Origin: Scenedesmus sp. ARA3
Lineage: Eukaryota > Chlorophyta > Chlorophyceae > Sphaeropleales > Scenedesmaceae
NCBI GenBank assembly: GCA_004335835.1
Contig: RWJK01001729.1
Location: 1-64,000, forward strand
Length of the DNA stretch: 64,000 bases
Reading direction: 5' to 3'
Positions 11,539 to 23,437 of this stretch are shown here, piece after piece; the first letter of the stretch is position 1; each line of letters begins with the position of its first letter. Made by a program: the position numbers and the translations under genes. The notes under the pieces were generated by a model. It saw only the letters and a program-made list of their open reading frames with translations, did no database searches and was not told the DNA's origin.

Positions 11539-12363
11539 CAGTGATAGCGGGAGCAGCCATGTCGCTGGATACAGAATTAACAGGGTGGTTGGTAGCGCTG
11601 GCGGAGACCAACTGCTAAATGGCAGGTGAGGACTTGCATCTGTAGAAGTGTGCTCTATGAACATCCTGCAATGGTTAAGAGCATCCACATACCTGCTCAG
11701 CTACAGCTACATGTGCGTCTGTACAGCTGCAGTGGCACTGCGGCTGTAGCATTGCTGTTGAGCCGACGAGTGTGCCCACTGAATGAGCTGGTAGGCAGTT
11801 GCTGACTAGGCTGGCCTTGTCGGGCTGGTTGGCCCTGTCGAATCGTTCATGCTTTGTTGTGGATTACCAAGCCTGTAACACGAGCAGATGCAGTACCATG
11901 GGCTGTGCTGCTCTGCAGCAGCAGTTAGGAGGGGCTTGTCAGACCTGCTGAAGGCGGCCCCGATCGCCATTTTAAGCTTGGTTAAGCTATTTAGTATTAT
12001 TTTAAAGCATCGAAAACGAGCGATTGCTTGGCATGGGGGAGCGGGGACATTCCAAGGTTACAGCTCATAGGAGAGCTGTGAGCCACCTAAACCAGCAACT
12101 CATGTACTTTGTTTGCTGTGTCTGCTGTGCTTGTTCATTCAGTGTGCAACCTTACATTGCCCAAATTATAGCTGAGCGTGCAACACGTCGTCGGCATCAC
12201 GATCAGCTCATCCTCAGCGTATTGCATTGCATCACGCGCATAGCTCAGCGCTGAGATCACCACAGTTGACCCTAGCCGCTAGCAACCCTGCAAACGTGCA
12301 GCAACAGCTTAGCGCTTCGCCCCAGGGCCGCTCTTGGGCAGGGCCCTTGCTGCCTAGTCCGTC
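11539..12363. other. Intergenic between aminotransferase and bZIP genes
   Basis: This should hold the 3' UTR of the aminotransferase (probable TGTAA at 11874-11878) and the promoter and 5' UTR of the bZIP gene. I see no other gene. Confidence 0.45.
11874..11878 (+). terminator. Probable TGTAA poly(A) signal of the aminotransferase
   Basis: This is the first TGTAA after the stop codon at 11538, about 335 nt downstream, within the normal range for green-algal 3' UTRs. Confidence 0.45.
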
Positions 12364-15300
12364 ATGGCATCCGCTGCAGGACTCGCGAATCCCCAATGTG
12401 GCTCGCTCGATTTGCAGAGCTTGCCCTCCCTTGAGCGCTTCGACTCGCGCTTCCTTGACATCTTCAGGGACAATGGCGCAGAGGCGGGAGCAGGTGGAGT
12501 ACCCGTGATGGACGAGCTGCAGGCGCCAGACGATGATCTGGCTCTTCAGCGGCTCATGTCGCTCAGAAATGGACAGCAGAAGGTGCGTAAACAGCGGCGA
12601 TAGATTAAGCGGACGGTTGGAGTTGCCGACATGCTCTGCTGCACTTGCCCTGCAGCCAGGTGTTGACCGTGGGGCAGGCAGGAGCATCACATAGTCTGCT
12701 ATCTGCAGCTTGCAACGTCTTGGAAGACCGGTTTGCACTTGTAGAATGGTTGGAAGCCGTGCAAGGTGTGCTGCATGCTTAGGCATTCATGCAGCCTTCT
12801 GTGTTTGGGATGCTGCCCAGGCAGCACATCAGTTCAGCTTGAAAGCCGGGGCAGCAACTGTCAAGCCACCGGCAGCTGCCTATCATGAAAACAGCTGTAA
12901 TCAGTCTGCAGTATCTTGTGCTGACATGCAAGCACATTTGTGGGCCAGTGCCTTGCGCGTAATGGCAGTGCGTCCTATGCTTGTCACAGCGGCTGTACCG
13001 CATGCCTGGGCATGCAACAGCAGCAGCATGCAGCACAGCAAGCGCTTTTGGCGCCGCATTCACCACATGTTGTCTCTGCATGCATATGCAACGCGCTTGC
13101 TATGGATGCTGCTGCATCTTGGCTGGGTGTACGGCAGCATCTGCTGTCAACAGTTGTCACACCTGCTGGTCAAACGCTCAACCTGCTGTTTCTGCAAGCC
13201 CAGCTTGCACACCACAGCATCTCTTGTTGAGCCAAAAGCTTTCAGCTTACCACAAGCTGCCTTATGCATGCACTTACTACCCCCATTTCGCGCGATTAAT
13301 CTGCTTGCAGGCAGCAGCCGTGCCTCGGCTGCAGCAGTATGACTTCCAGGACGCCCCGGCCTCCCACCACACCTCCCACTCCCCTGACACCCCCCATGCA
13401 CAGCCACCCCAGCAGCACCTGCACCACCACCACGGCAGCGCCTCCTACACCAACATCAGCAGCGACCCCAACCAGCAGCACCACAGCAGCAGCGGCATGG
13501 AGGACTGTCCTGCAAGCTCCGCTGCAGCAGCAGGAGGTGGCGGTGGTGGTTATGACCTGAACCTCAACTCCAGCCAGCTGGCAGCAGCACATCAGTACAT
13601 GATGAGTCAGGCTGCAGCAGCAGGCGGAGATGGCTTTGTGCCTGGCTCTGCAAGCGGCATGCAGCACATGGCCATGTCCATGGCAGCAGGTGCGGCACGT
13701 GGCAGGCAGTACATATTGTTAGGCAGTACACATGGCGGGCAGTACATGGCAGATGACTGCATGGGAAGACACTGCATGCGCAGGGCAATGACTATGCATA
13801 TCGTGTGCAACATCAGGTGCTTGCAGCAAGCTTTCTACTGTGTGGTTGCTCAGCAGAGTTCTCACATGGCAGATTAGTGTGCTGCTTGCAGGACCTCGCA
13901 CAACAGCTTTTTCTTGCGCTGCTGCTGACTGTGCTGCTGCTTTGCACTGCTGCTGCCTCCACTGCTGCGCTGCTACCCTCTCTTTTCACCCCCTGCAGCC
14001 ATGCCCGTGGGCGGCGACATGATGCCCATCACCGGCAACAGCACCGCCCACATGTCATCCTTCGCAGCCAGCGCCTCAGTCCCCTTTGGCATCTCCGGCA
14101 TCGACCTCGCCTCCCTGGCGGCCGACTGCGCCGGCGACCCGCACTCGCCGCTTGCAGGAAACTTTGCAGGAAACATGGCCTTTGCAGGAAACGGCGACGC
14201 CGGCACGCCGGGCGGCAAGCGCCGCAGCCGCGGCGCCCGCATGAGCGACTTCATCAAGGGCGAGCAAGATGGAGCTGCATTGATGATGATGGATTGCGAC
14301 AGTGGGCTTGCGAGTTTGCTGGGTGAGGGCGCTGCTGCGCTTGCAGGAATGGGGGAGCAGCTGCACCAGCTGGAGATGGAGGAGGCGGCGGCTGCGGGCG
14401 GCTCCAGCAAGCGCTCCAGGGGCAGCCGGGGCCAGGCGGTGGCGCAGGACTTTGGCAACGACAGCGACTTTGACGGCCAGGAGGCACGCGCAGGTGGGCT
14501 CTTGATAATATTTATTATTCTGTATGAAGTTTTGTGGTTATTTGGTGTTGGTGTGTTTGTGTCACGTGGATTTGCTTTGGCCCAGGGCTTTTGCGATGGC
14601 AGCGATTTTGATGGCCAGGAGGCAGCGCAGGTGTGGCCTACCTATCACAAACATACTTTATTATCACTTTGGGTTGTGAATGGGTAGTCTGCTATGGGGC
14701 CGAGCCGTGACGTGGGACTTTGGCGGTGGCAGCGACTTTGGTGGCCACGCGTAGGTGCTGGTCTCTGTTGTGAGCAGCACGGTGGCGAACTCTGCTGCTT
14801 TCTGTTCACTGTCGGCTGCGCTGTTGCTGTGATTGTGACGTCTTTTTACAGCAGTGCTGCGCTCAGTGGCTGTTTCAAGCTCTTCCAAGCCTGACAATCC
14901 TTCTGCTGTTGTGTTGAGTTTTCACCCCTCTCGTATCTGCAGCGGTGCTGTCCATCACGCCCGACGTGGACGAGGACACGCGTGCCACACACTGTCTGGC
15001 AGTGTCTTGATGCCTCTGCTGCTGCTGCTGCTGCGCTGCTGCTATTTGTAGCTGCGCTGTCCATCACGCCTGACATGGACGAGAACACGCGCGCCCGCAT
15101 CCGGCGCGAGAAGAACCGCGTGGCTGCGCGGAAGTGCCGCGCCAAGAAGATGGCGTTCATGGTGGAGCTGCAGAAGACGCTGCGCGAGCTGATGCGCAAG
15201 AACGAGGAGTACAGGCTGCAGGTGAATTGTGGTTTTCTTTGCTTTGTGATGCCCAAGTTTTGGCCTTCTTAGTAGGGTTGTTCATTTGAAGTTTGGATTT

Positions 15301-18300
15301 TGGGTTGCCTGCCTTTGAGTTTTGTGGCGGCGCGCAAGTGTTGCGCCAAGCAGGTGATTGCCTTCTAACGTCAAGGAATTGGCCTGTTGAGTTAATTTTC
15401 ATGATTTTTGATTCTTGAACACGTGCGGCGCGCAAGTGCCGTGCCAAGAAGATGGCCTTCGTGGTGGAGCTGCAGAAGACCCTCAGGGAGCTCATGCGCA
15501 AGAACGAGGAGTACAGGCTGCAGGTGCGTAGTGCGTTGTGTATGTCGAGTGGCTGTAAGCGTCTTGCTGCGCAGTGCACATAGCGTGCTTGCTGGTGTGG
15601 GGAAGAGTGCAGTGAGCTACTCGTTTCGGGCTTTTCCCCCACAAAGCAGGACACGCGTTGTTCACTGCGCTTTTCACCTTGACCAAGCCTGCCAACTTTG
15701 ATATCAGGTGCAACCAGCAGGAGTACAGGCTGCAGCTGCTGCATCTGTAGTTGGGTAAGCGTTGTGCTGTTGGCTTTGCTGCTGTGTTGAAGCATTTGTT
15801 GCGTTGTACGGTGTTTTTTTTCTACGAAACACACCTTGGGACATGGTGTTCTGATGCGACATGGGCCTGCGCGCGACCTAGAAGCCACTGACATTGCTGC
15901 TGCTGCTGCTGCTGCTGCTCTGCAGATCATCACCTGGCACAAAATGTTCAGCCGCGAGGCGCGGCTGCTCGTGGCAATGAAGCGTGTCACAAGGCACAAG
16001 ATGCTGACGCTGCCGCTGCCCCTGCTGCTGCTGCTGCTTATGTATTTTACAGGTCATCACCTGGCACAAGATGTTCAGCCGCGAAGTGCGCCTGCGCGAG
16101 GCAATGAAGCGCATCATTGCCGTCATGTGGCAGAGCGGCGTGGCGCCTGCTGCCTCTGGCTACACAGCCAACGACGTCATCATCGGCCTCGAGTCAGGTA
16201 AGTTGACCTGCCACTTTTGTTATATGATATCGACTGTGTTTGCCTGTCAACTTAAAAGATATGCTGGGTACATCTTAATCCTGTCATGGGGTGAAAGGGT
16301 TGCCATGTGCACCAGGCAGTTAGGCAGGTTGTTCTGCATAAGGCGATAAAGCGCATCATCGTCATGTGGCAGAGTGGCGAGGAGCTTGCTGCCTCCGGCT
16401 ACACCGCAAAGCAACGTTATCATCGGCCTGGAGTCCGCAGCGTGCACCATGTTGTGTTGAGTCTGTTCATGTGTTGAATGAGCCTGCAGTTGGCAACGCT
16501 CTGGTTTTTGCTGTTGATCAGCGTCAAGATGTGTGCTGGAGATATCTTGCGGTGTACTTCTTTGAAAGGCAGCAATTTAGTCTGGCGGGTGGACTGCTGC
16601 TGGTTGGGCAAGGTGGGTGGCTGATGGCACTGAGCTGATGCATCTACTATTAAGTAGGCTAGGAGTTCATTGCAGGAGCTCACACATGACATGTTGGTTT
16701 CATCCTTTAATGTGTTACGACACGTCACGTGTGGGTTCCTGTGCTGATGCAGTGCAGCTGTTACACCGTTGCATCTGTTCCTGTTGCGGCAGGCTGCTGC
16801 TCACATCACACTGCTTTTGGTGCGTGCCCTACAAGCCGTGCATGCGATGCGCTGCACCCCAGTTGCAACTGCTTCTTGGTTGCCCCTGGCCGTATGTTTT
16901 ACAGACGATCCTGCGGGCGACCAGGAGGGATTTGCAAGCTGCATGCAAGCAGCAGTTTTATGATCGGCATGCGCGACCCCCGTAACCTTGGCATGTGCAG
17001 GATGTGGGTGTTTGGCGGTGGTTGTGCATCTTTCGGTGGTGGTGGTGCGTCTTCAAAGCATGCTGTTTTGCCAGCGGCCTTTCTCAGGGGTGATCTGGAA
17101 CTTGCAGGTCGATATAGATGTTGAACTTGCAAGATGTGAAAGGGTGCCGGCCCTTAAATTGCTGCACACTGTACGTGCTGAGTCCTAGTCATGCGTCCGC
17201 AGTTCATGTTGTGGCACGCTGCTGCTTACATAACGCCGCTTGGATGTGCGTTGGGTTATGCTGGTGATATGCTGTACGCGGGTTGCTCCTGCTTCTTGGT
17301 CGCCTGCAGCTTTGATGTGACGAATCTGCGAGCGATCAGGAGGGGGAGGTGCAACTTGCATGCAAGCAGCACTTTGTGGGTCAGCTCACTTGTGCCCACA
17401 GCCTTTCTAATTGTTTTGCAGGGTATGGCCGTCTGGTGGTGCTTGTGCATCTATAAAGGGATTATGTCTTTGCCAATGGGCTTAGAGGTGGACTTGCAGG
17501 TCATTTAGGGTGAGGTGCTTGCGAGTTGTCGCAATAACACTCATCTGCTACTGCTGGCTGCTAATGTTACACTCCCTCCTTTCTACAGGCACTCTGGATG
17601 TGAACAGCCTGGTGCGGGCCCTGGCCAACCTCAACGCCCCGCCAGCCCACTCCGGCCTCTCCATCAACACAGCAGCAGCAGCAGCGGAGCTGGCAGGGCA
17701 AGCTGCCGCCCACACCCCTTCCCACGCACAGCATGCACAGCACGCCGCCAACCGCGGTAGCCCCACGCACGGCCTGGCAGCACCAGCAAACCTGGTGCTC
17801 GGCAGCCCCACTGCTGCTGCTGCTGCTGCTGCTATGGCTAGCCATATGGCAGGCGGTGCTGCTGCAGGACTGGGTGTGCCAGCTACACCTAATGCTGCTG
17901 CTGCTGCCAGCCAGCTGCTGGCACTGCAGCAGCAGCAGCAGGGTGAGGGTATGGGTGAGCTGTGTGGCAGCATGGGAGGTGACAGGTCAGCTGCAGATGT
18001 AGTTCCTGGTATGGGTGGTGCTGCGGGCGGTACAGGCGGTACAACAGCAGCAGCAGCAGCAGGCAGCCCTCTGTCTGGCGAGCATGCTGAGGGGACACTG
18101 CCAATGGCGCTGCTGTCTGCACAGTACAGCCACATCAGCAATAACTCGCCTGCAGGCATGCAGGCCAGTTTCACCACTGCTCAGGGCTCTGCAGTGCAGA
18201 TGCAGCTGGCGATGAGCAAGCTAGCGGCTGCTGCTGCTGCTGCTGGCGGCGGTGATGCTGCTGCTGCTGCTGCTGCTGGAGGGTATGGGGCAATGCCTGG

Positions 18301-18387
18301 GCTGCCTGAGATGGGAGAGCAGGGAGGTGCTGCTGCATATGCTGCTGGCTTGGAGGGTTACATGCTTGGTGGTGCTGGAGGCTCTGG

Positions 18388-18428
<41 letters not shown>

Positions 18429-18460
18429 CCAGCTGCATCACCACTGGTGTGCAGGAGTGA
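12364..18460 (+). CDS. bZIP transcription factor
   Basis: Six exons close in phase: 12364-12582, 13311-13689, 13999-14493, 15052-15221, 16053-16197 and 17589-18460, giving 759 aa. The basic region at about residues 378-398 contains NRVAARKCRAKK, with the invariant Asn386 and Arg394 spaced as N-x7-R. Leu404, Leu411 and then Tyr418 and Trp425 follow at seven-residue steps, so the zipper is short or degenerate. It is therefore a nuclear DNA-binding dimer by family knowledge. Directly after the zipper is a compact block, VITWHKMFSREVRLREAMKR, then SGYTANDVIIGLES, which I do not recognise. The N-terminal half is His/Gln/Ser-rich with a KRRSRGARMSDFIKG nuclear-localisation-like patch. The C-terminus is Ala/Gly/Gln-rich and could be an activation region. 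Exon 1 is joined on phase and splice sites alone and is the least certain part. Confidence 0.85.
14587..14752 (+). repeat. Two echoes of bZIP exon 3, 3' edge
   Basis: The end of exon 3 (CAGGACTTTGGCAACGACAG to GCACGCGCAG|GT) reappears twice in the following intron. At 14587-14631 the copy includes GATTTTGATGGCCAGGAGGC and a GCGCAG|GTGTGG donor. At about 14709-14752 the copy includes GGCAGCGACTTTGGTGGCCA and GTAG|GTGC. Confidence 0.75.
14942..14987 (+). repeat. Echo of bZIP exon 4, 5' edge
   Basis: The segment after CTGCAG at 14936-14941 repeats the head of exon 4: GCTGTCCATCACGCC, then GAC-TGGACGAG-ACACGCG. It lies about 110 bp upstream of the real acceptor at 15051, keeps its own AG, and then diverges into intron. 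Confidence 0.8.
15423..15742 (+). repeat. Echoes of bZIP exon 4, 3' edge (basic region and zipper)
   Basis: Segment 15423-15522 encodes KCRAKKMAFVVELQKTLREL and onward to the exon end, matching exon 4 with one substitution visible (Val for Met), and keeps CTGCAG|GTGCGT. A fragment at 15718-15742 repeats only GGAGTACAGGCTGCAG. Preservation of the DNA-binding sequence in the first copy is striking. It could be used as an alternative exon if an acceptor near 15420 were active, but I see no good one. Confidence 0.8.
15929..15992 (+). repeat. Echo of bZIP exon 5, 5' edge
   Basis: After CTCTGCAG the sequence encodes IITWHKMFSREARLLVAMKR, close to the real exon head VITWHKMFSREVRLREAMKR at 16053. 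The acceptor is intact and preceded by a (CTG)n tract, so alternative 3' splice-site use is possible. Confidence 0.8.
16341..16438 (+). repeat. Echo of bZIP exon 5, 3' edge
   Basis: The segment repeats AAGCGCATCATCGTCATGTG, a CAGAGTGGC stretch, GGCTACACCGCAAA and TTATCATCGGCCTGGAGTC from exon 5. It has indels that break the frame and lacks a clean GT donor. Confidence 0.75.
16780..17500 (+). repeat. Diverged ~420-bp tandem duplication in last bZIP intron
   Basis: Unit A (about 16787-17108) and unit B (about 17208-17500) share ordered landmarks: GGCAGGCTGCTGCTCACAT / GGCACGCTGCTGCTTACAT, TTGCAACTGCTTCTTGGTTGCC / TTGCTCCTGCTTCTTGGTCGCC, GCGACCAGGAGGGA / GCGATCAGGAGGGG, and CATGCAAGCAGCA in both. 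Neither unit has a conserved reading frame. Confidence 0.65.
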
Positions 18461-19493
18461 GTGAAGAGGACAGGGAGAGGAAGGCATGCTGTGTTGTAGC
18501 AGCGCTTTGAGTTGTGCGGTTTTGGCGCTACGGATCTGGTGGTGCTGCGTAGGGGCGCGGTTGATTGTGCATGCAGCGCTGTGACATGTGCGTTGTCGGT
18601 GTTATGGATTGGGTGGTGCTCAGCAGAGGTGCTAACACTCGGCACTGGGCGAGGCGAGTGGTTGGTCAGAGGTAATGTTTGATGAGTTGTGTTTGGGAGA
18701 TGTGCTTGGGGCACTGCATGCCAGTGGGGGCGGGTGTTGCAGGGAGATGGGATGTAGTATGAATGAAGCCGAATCGGCTGCTGCGAGGTTGGTATGCTGG
18801 TGTATGTAGAGTGCAACAGCCGTTGCAGTTGTGTGCAGAGTGCAGTCGCTGACCGCTCTTGAGCAGAATTGCGTCGGGACGTCACTGACTCTATTTGCAG
18901 CCTTCAAGGCCTGCGTTTTGTGCAGGTGGGGTGGGTACTGGATCTGTTGTCTGTGTGCGTGCATTGCGTACACCTGTGTGTTGGTGTTTGCAGCCTTGTG
19001 TTGCATGCACTGAATTGTGCTACTGTGCAGCGTGCTAGCGGCAAGACCGGCAGCAGCGTGTGTGTTTTAACTGGAAGCGAAGAGTTTCAAGGCAGCTGTT
19101 GTATGGTGGGCTGCTGCACCTGTGAGTTGTGCAGCAGTGCTATTTGTTGTTGCCTTGCAGCTGCAGGCACGGATGGCGGGAGAGCCAGCTTTGATCGTCC
19201 AGTCAGGTGAATTTGTGGTGTTGAGTAATCTGCTAAGGCAAAGGAGGAAGTATCGATGTGAAGAAGGAAGGATGTGATGTGAAGAAGCAAGGAAGAGGTG
19301 GTGTGGCAGCACTAGTGCTGCCACAAGAGCAGTATCGTGTTTCATCAGTAGAACTTTGTGGGCAGCATGTTGAGTGTTTGCTGCTGGTCGCGAGGTTGCT
19401 CTCTGTTGCTTGTCAGCATTGTCTGTCGCCAACTGCTGTGTTGCAGTGTCTGCTGGTAGCAGGTTATATGTATGAGCGTGTCCTGCTGCAACC

Positions 19494-19724
19494 ATGGCAG
19501 CAGCACCTATGGCGTTTGTGCTGCTTCGCTGGCTGTGTGGCCTGCTAGGACGCTTTTGGCTCACACTGCGAGAGGAGTTGGTTAGCTGCTGGGCCGGTGT
19601 ACCACTGCTCATTGCAGTCCTTGTGACAGCTTTTGCAGCAGCTGTGTTTCAGAAGCATGTTGCAGCAGCCCTTGCTGACATGTGCTGCCGCTGCTTCAAC
19701 TGCTGCGGTGTGTTCTGTAGTTGA
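19494..19724 (+). CDS. Possible small Cys-rich membrane protein, 76 aa
   Basis: The ATG sits in a strong context (CAACCATGGCA). The frame has an amphipathic N-terminus (LLRWLCGLLGRFWLTLREEL), one membrane segment (GVPLLIAVLVTAFAAAVF) and a Cys cluster at the end (CCRCFNCCGVFC) that could be acylated or bind metal. I recognise no family. It stands alone in a gene-poor stretch, so it may be chance. Confidence 0.28.
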   Translation: MAAAPMAFVLLRWLCGLLGRFWLTLREELVSCWAGVPLLIAVLVTAFAAAVFQKHVAAALADMCCRCFNCCGVFCS

Positions 19725-22700
19725 TTGTGCAGTGTGTAGCGTTGCAGTTGCTGGCTGTGGCCGGTAGTGTGGAGCTGCAAGGCCCTGAGTACATGCACTC
19801 GACACACCATTGGCAGTGTAGGGATGCAGGGTGCTTCCTGTAGGCTTGCGTGCGGAAGGATAGCAATGCCGCATTGTGTCGGGTGCTGTAGATGGGTTGC
19901 CACGCCGATTTGTGAACTTAACTTTGGCGGCACTGGTGGGAGGTGCTGGTATTGCTGCATGTGCTTATGGCGCAGAGCGCAGTACGAGCTATGCTGGAAT
20001 GTCACTATTTATTGAGACTGTTGGGGGTCGGTTTGGTGGAGCATGGTGCACCTGTGCACTGCTGCCAGGCACGCCTGTTGCGGGTGCTGTATTCTATTCC
20101 TCTGGCTGTTAGCCATAGCAGTAGCTGTTTTGCACGGCTACCTTGATGGGTAGTCTGATGATTTGGAACTAGAGCCGTTGCGGTGTGCTGAAGCAAGGTG
20201 TGCCGTGTACTATGCCACCCAATGGCAGCACGTCAGCAGGCTGGTGTTGAGGTTTTGTGTGGAATCGGCGGCACTATGTCTGCCTGCAGCAAGGCAGTGA
20301 GAATGTGGCACTGCTGTGGGTGGACTCTGTGATGTGTCTAGGATTGAATGGTGTGGATGATGATTTGGAGTTTGAGAAGAACGTGCGTGTGTTGCTGTGT
20401 TTGTCAGCAACAGATGGAGAAAAGAAAAAAGGAAAGGGAGGAGCTAACTGCTTGTGGGTTGGTTCGGGCAATGCAAAGTGCAGTGAATAGCGTTGCTTGT
20501 GTTGACGGCATCGTGTCTTTGTGGCAGCAAGCACCTGTTTTACAGGTGCTGCCCTTGTCCTTAGTGTGTTTTCATCCCTTGCTGCACTGTCTTGCTGCAG
20601 AAGCAGTGACATGTACCCACAGCAGCTGGAGTAGCAGCAGTTGTATGCCCTGCAGTGCGCTGCTGTTTTTGTGTTGCACCATCAATGCAGGCCAGTCAGC
20701 TGCTGGCTGGCTCATGCTGCCTCTGTCCACGTATGTGTTGTGCGTGTGCGTTGTGTGTCTCCATTCTGCCTCACCTGTTGCTTGCATGCTGAGCTCCAGC
20801 TGGCCTGCTCCTCTCCAATGTCCTCAATGGTCTTCAATTCGGCTGCTGGCCCCCTCACCGTTTGCTGGAACTGTGCTTCTCTGTGCGTGTGTCGTAGATT
20901 GCGTTGGGGTGTGTATATGCTTTTGCAGCACTGCAACTCCCGCCACACTGCATGCAGTTTTGTTGGCAGCACGCTTGAAGGAGGACTTGCTGCTGCATAT
21001 GGCGCTCATGTTGTGCGCACGTTTGCGCAGTTTGGGTTTGGTTCCGAGCGTGTGGGTTGTGGGGGGTATTTCTGACTGTGGCAGCTGCATCTGCACGTTG
21101 ATAGGCCTGCTGCTGTTTGGTGGGGCAGAGTCTGTGGAATGCTGCACAGCACAGCAAGTGGGCAGATGACTGTGTGGCTCTATGCCTTGGCGTCACGCCT
21201 TTTGGATGCAGCTATCAGCCGTCACATTGCATCGTCACGGGACAGCACTGGTACACTTGGCATCGAGCTTTTGATCTGTCGCTTGGTGCGGGTGCAGCAG
21301 CATGCTTGAGTTCAGAGTTCACCAGGGTGAATAAGCTTTTGGTTATTGATCAAACACCAGCTGGCAAGCTGGGGTGTTGCTGGCCTGCTCCAAGTATGCA
21401 TGTTTGCTTGCTTGTTTTGGCTACTGCTGTTGATGTGACGAGCTTTGGTTTTGGGGGTTGGGGATTTGGGTGCATTTGCAGTTTCTGTATGCACAGTGCG
21501 TGCTGTGCCGCTTCTTGCTGATGACTACCAGTGAAGGAAGGTGCTTGTTTTGTGCCGGGCTTCTCGTTGCTTGTTTGTATCGTCTCAGCATTCAGGTGTT
21601 TTGGCATCATCTTGCATAGCATTGGCACTTTTTGGCACCCTTCTGGCGTTCAGCATTGCAAGTGCACATGGGACTTGCTGAGTATGGTTTGGGGCTTCTT
21701 GACAGCGCAAGACAGCAGTGTTATTGTTTGACAACTGCTGTTTGTGGCGGCTGTGCTTGCTGGACAAAAGGCGTCTCAGTGTTCAGCAGCGGTTTATGGC
21801 TGGGAGCAGCAACAGCACTGCGGTATTGGCGCTGTGGGAAGCTTGCAGACGATACATATTCTGGTGTGTCGGCTGTGTTGTGCCTGCATGCATTTGGGCG
21901 TGTGTGCCCTCTTCGAAGCATCTTGGTTGTACCTTGTGCAGGCAATGGCTGACTCGCACAACACACAGCCACATGCAGTTGGGTTTTCTCAATTGGCAAG
22001 TGTGCGGTTCTGTCACACACGGCTCTTGCTCTGCAGGCGTGCAAATGTGCTGTGTGCTGTCACCACACTGTGTACAGCTCAGGGTGTGGTGACCACACAG
22101 GTGCATGCCTTGGCAAACAGGTACAGGACAGCTGGAGGTTGAATGCACACAGTGGTGTTGTTTTCAGGACGCTTGGGCATGCACAACAATAACAAAGGAG
22201 AAGGAGATGCGTTCTATCCTCAAGCCCACAGAGCACGCTGGGTTAACGGCTGGTATTTGGCTGCTGTAGCGCCTCCACAGCATACGTTACAGGTGCAAAA
22301 CAGGACCACGCACCTCTACTTTTGGCATTGTCTGCCTGCTGAAGGTTTTGACTGCATGCCTTTGGTACGTACTGTTACGATGGCTTCAGCAAAGCTTATT
22401 TACGCCACTTTTGCATCTGGGCCAAGCAGTCCAACTTGATTGATCACCAGCATGCGATGCATTCAGGAGTTTCCATTGCTGTCATATTATAATGTTCGCA
22501 CCCTTTGAGGTTTTGAGTACTATTGACAGCCAATTGGCGCGATTGCAGGGCAAACACCTGTGCCTGTCCCTGGCATAGGGTGTTGCAGGATGTGGGTAAG
22601 ACCCTGACGTCAGGTGCTACAGTATTCGAGGTGGTGGGTACAGGAGGGTATTGTCGTGAGGATTGGTGAACATGTGGCGTCGCTGCTGTGGCTTGAGTTG

Positions 22701-23395
22701 TAACCATACGTGTACAGCGACCTGTAGTATACAAACATGTTGGTTGTGGATGAGTCAGCTGCAACTTGTGGCAGTGAAAACTACAGCACTGTCAACCTCC
22801 TGATGACGCGGCATTGCTGCTGCATGCTCAAACGTTCATCACATGTAGCCATAACCTCCCAACATGTCAAAGCAGCCGTTCAAACAGCAGCAACCAGGCA
22901 TGGAGCTGCAGGCTGCCAGTGCTGTGTGTCAACTCAGAGAGACAAGCTGTATGTGGAGCAGCGGTGCCAGCTGTCTGATTGTACACACAAAACACAGCTA
23001 CTCTCTGTCAACTCTCTGTCAAAAACTACATCAAACAACACCAAAAAATCAAAACAGGTAGTAACTGCCAACATTGGAGGCACCACATGGTCCATATGCC
23101 AGCCTTGCAAGGCCAATTGGTGCGACTAATGCCCCTCACAGAGCGGGCTGCAAGCAGCCACACTTAATGTCGTGCACTTTTGTCACCTCAGCCTGCCTCC
23201 TAAAAGCATTGCTGGCTATGCATGCGCCAGGCACAGCACAGAAGCATGCTAGCAAGTAACATCTACCGCCACCAAGTGGCGATGCATTCGTTGCTGCACA
23301 GAGACAAGAAGCTGGAGGACGGAGGGCACATGCTGCAAGCACCTAATCCAGCAGAGCAAATGACCCTGCTACATTAACAATATGGGCGAGCACGT

Positions 23396-23398
<3 letters not shown>

Positions 23399-23437
<39 letters not shown>
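23399..23437 (+). repeat. (CAG)n microsatellite
   Basis: About 12 uninterrupted AGC/CAG units occur in a non-coding stretch, just after a GTAAGC that resembles a splice donor. Confidence 0.9.

Noticed and set aside
15157..15999. 280-codon minus-strand frame across the bZIP introns
   Set aside because: Antisense to the bZIP exon 4 and its echo; the plus-strand reading has the N-x7-R bZIP motif.
20348..21169. 273-codon plus-strand frame in the gene-poor interval
   Set aside because: Composition is Cys/Leu/Val/Trp-rich as expected from GT-rich non-coding DNA; no domain, no splice partner, and the frame is open only by composition.
23399..23437. CAG array considered as CRISPR-like repeat
   Set aside because: Plain microsatellite without spacers, in a eukaryotic genome.
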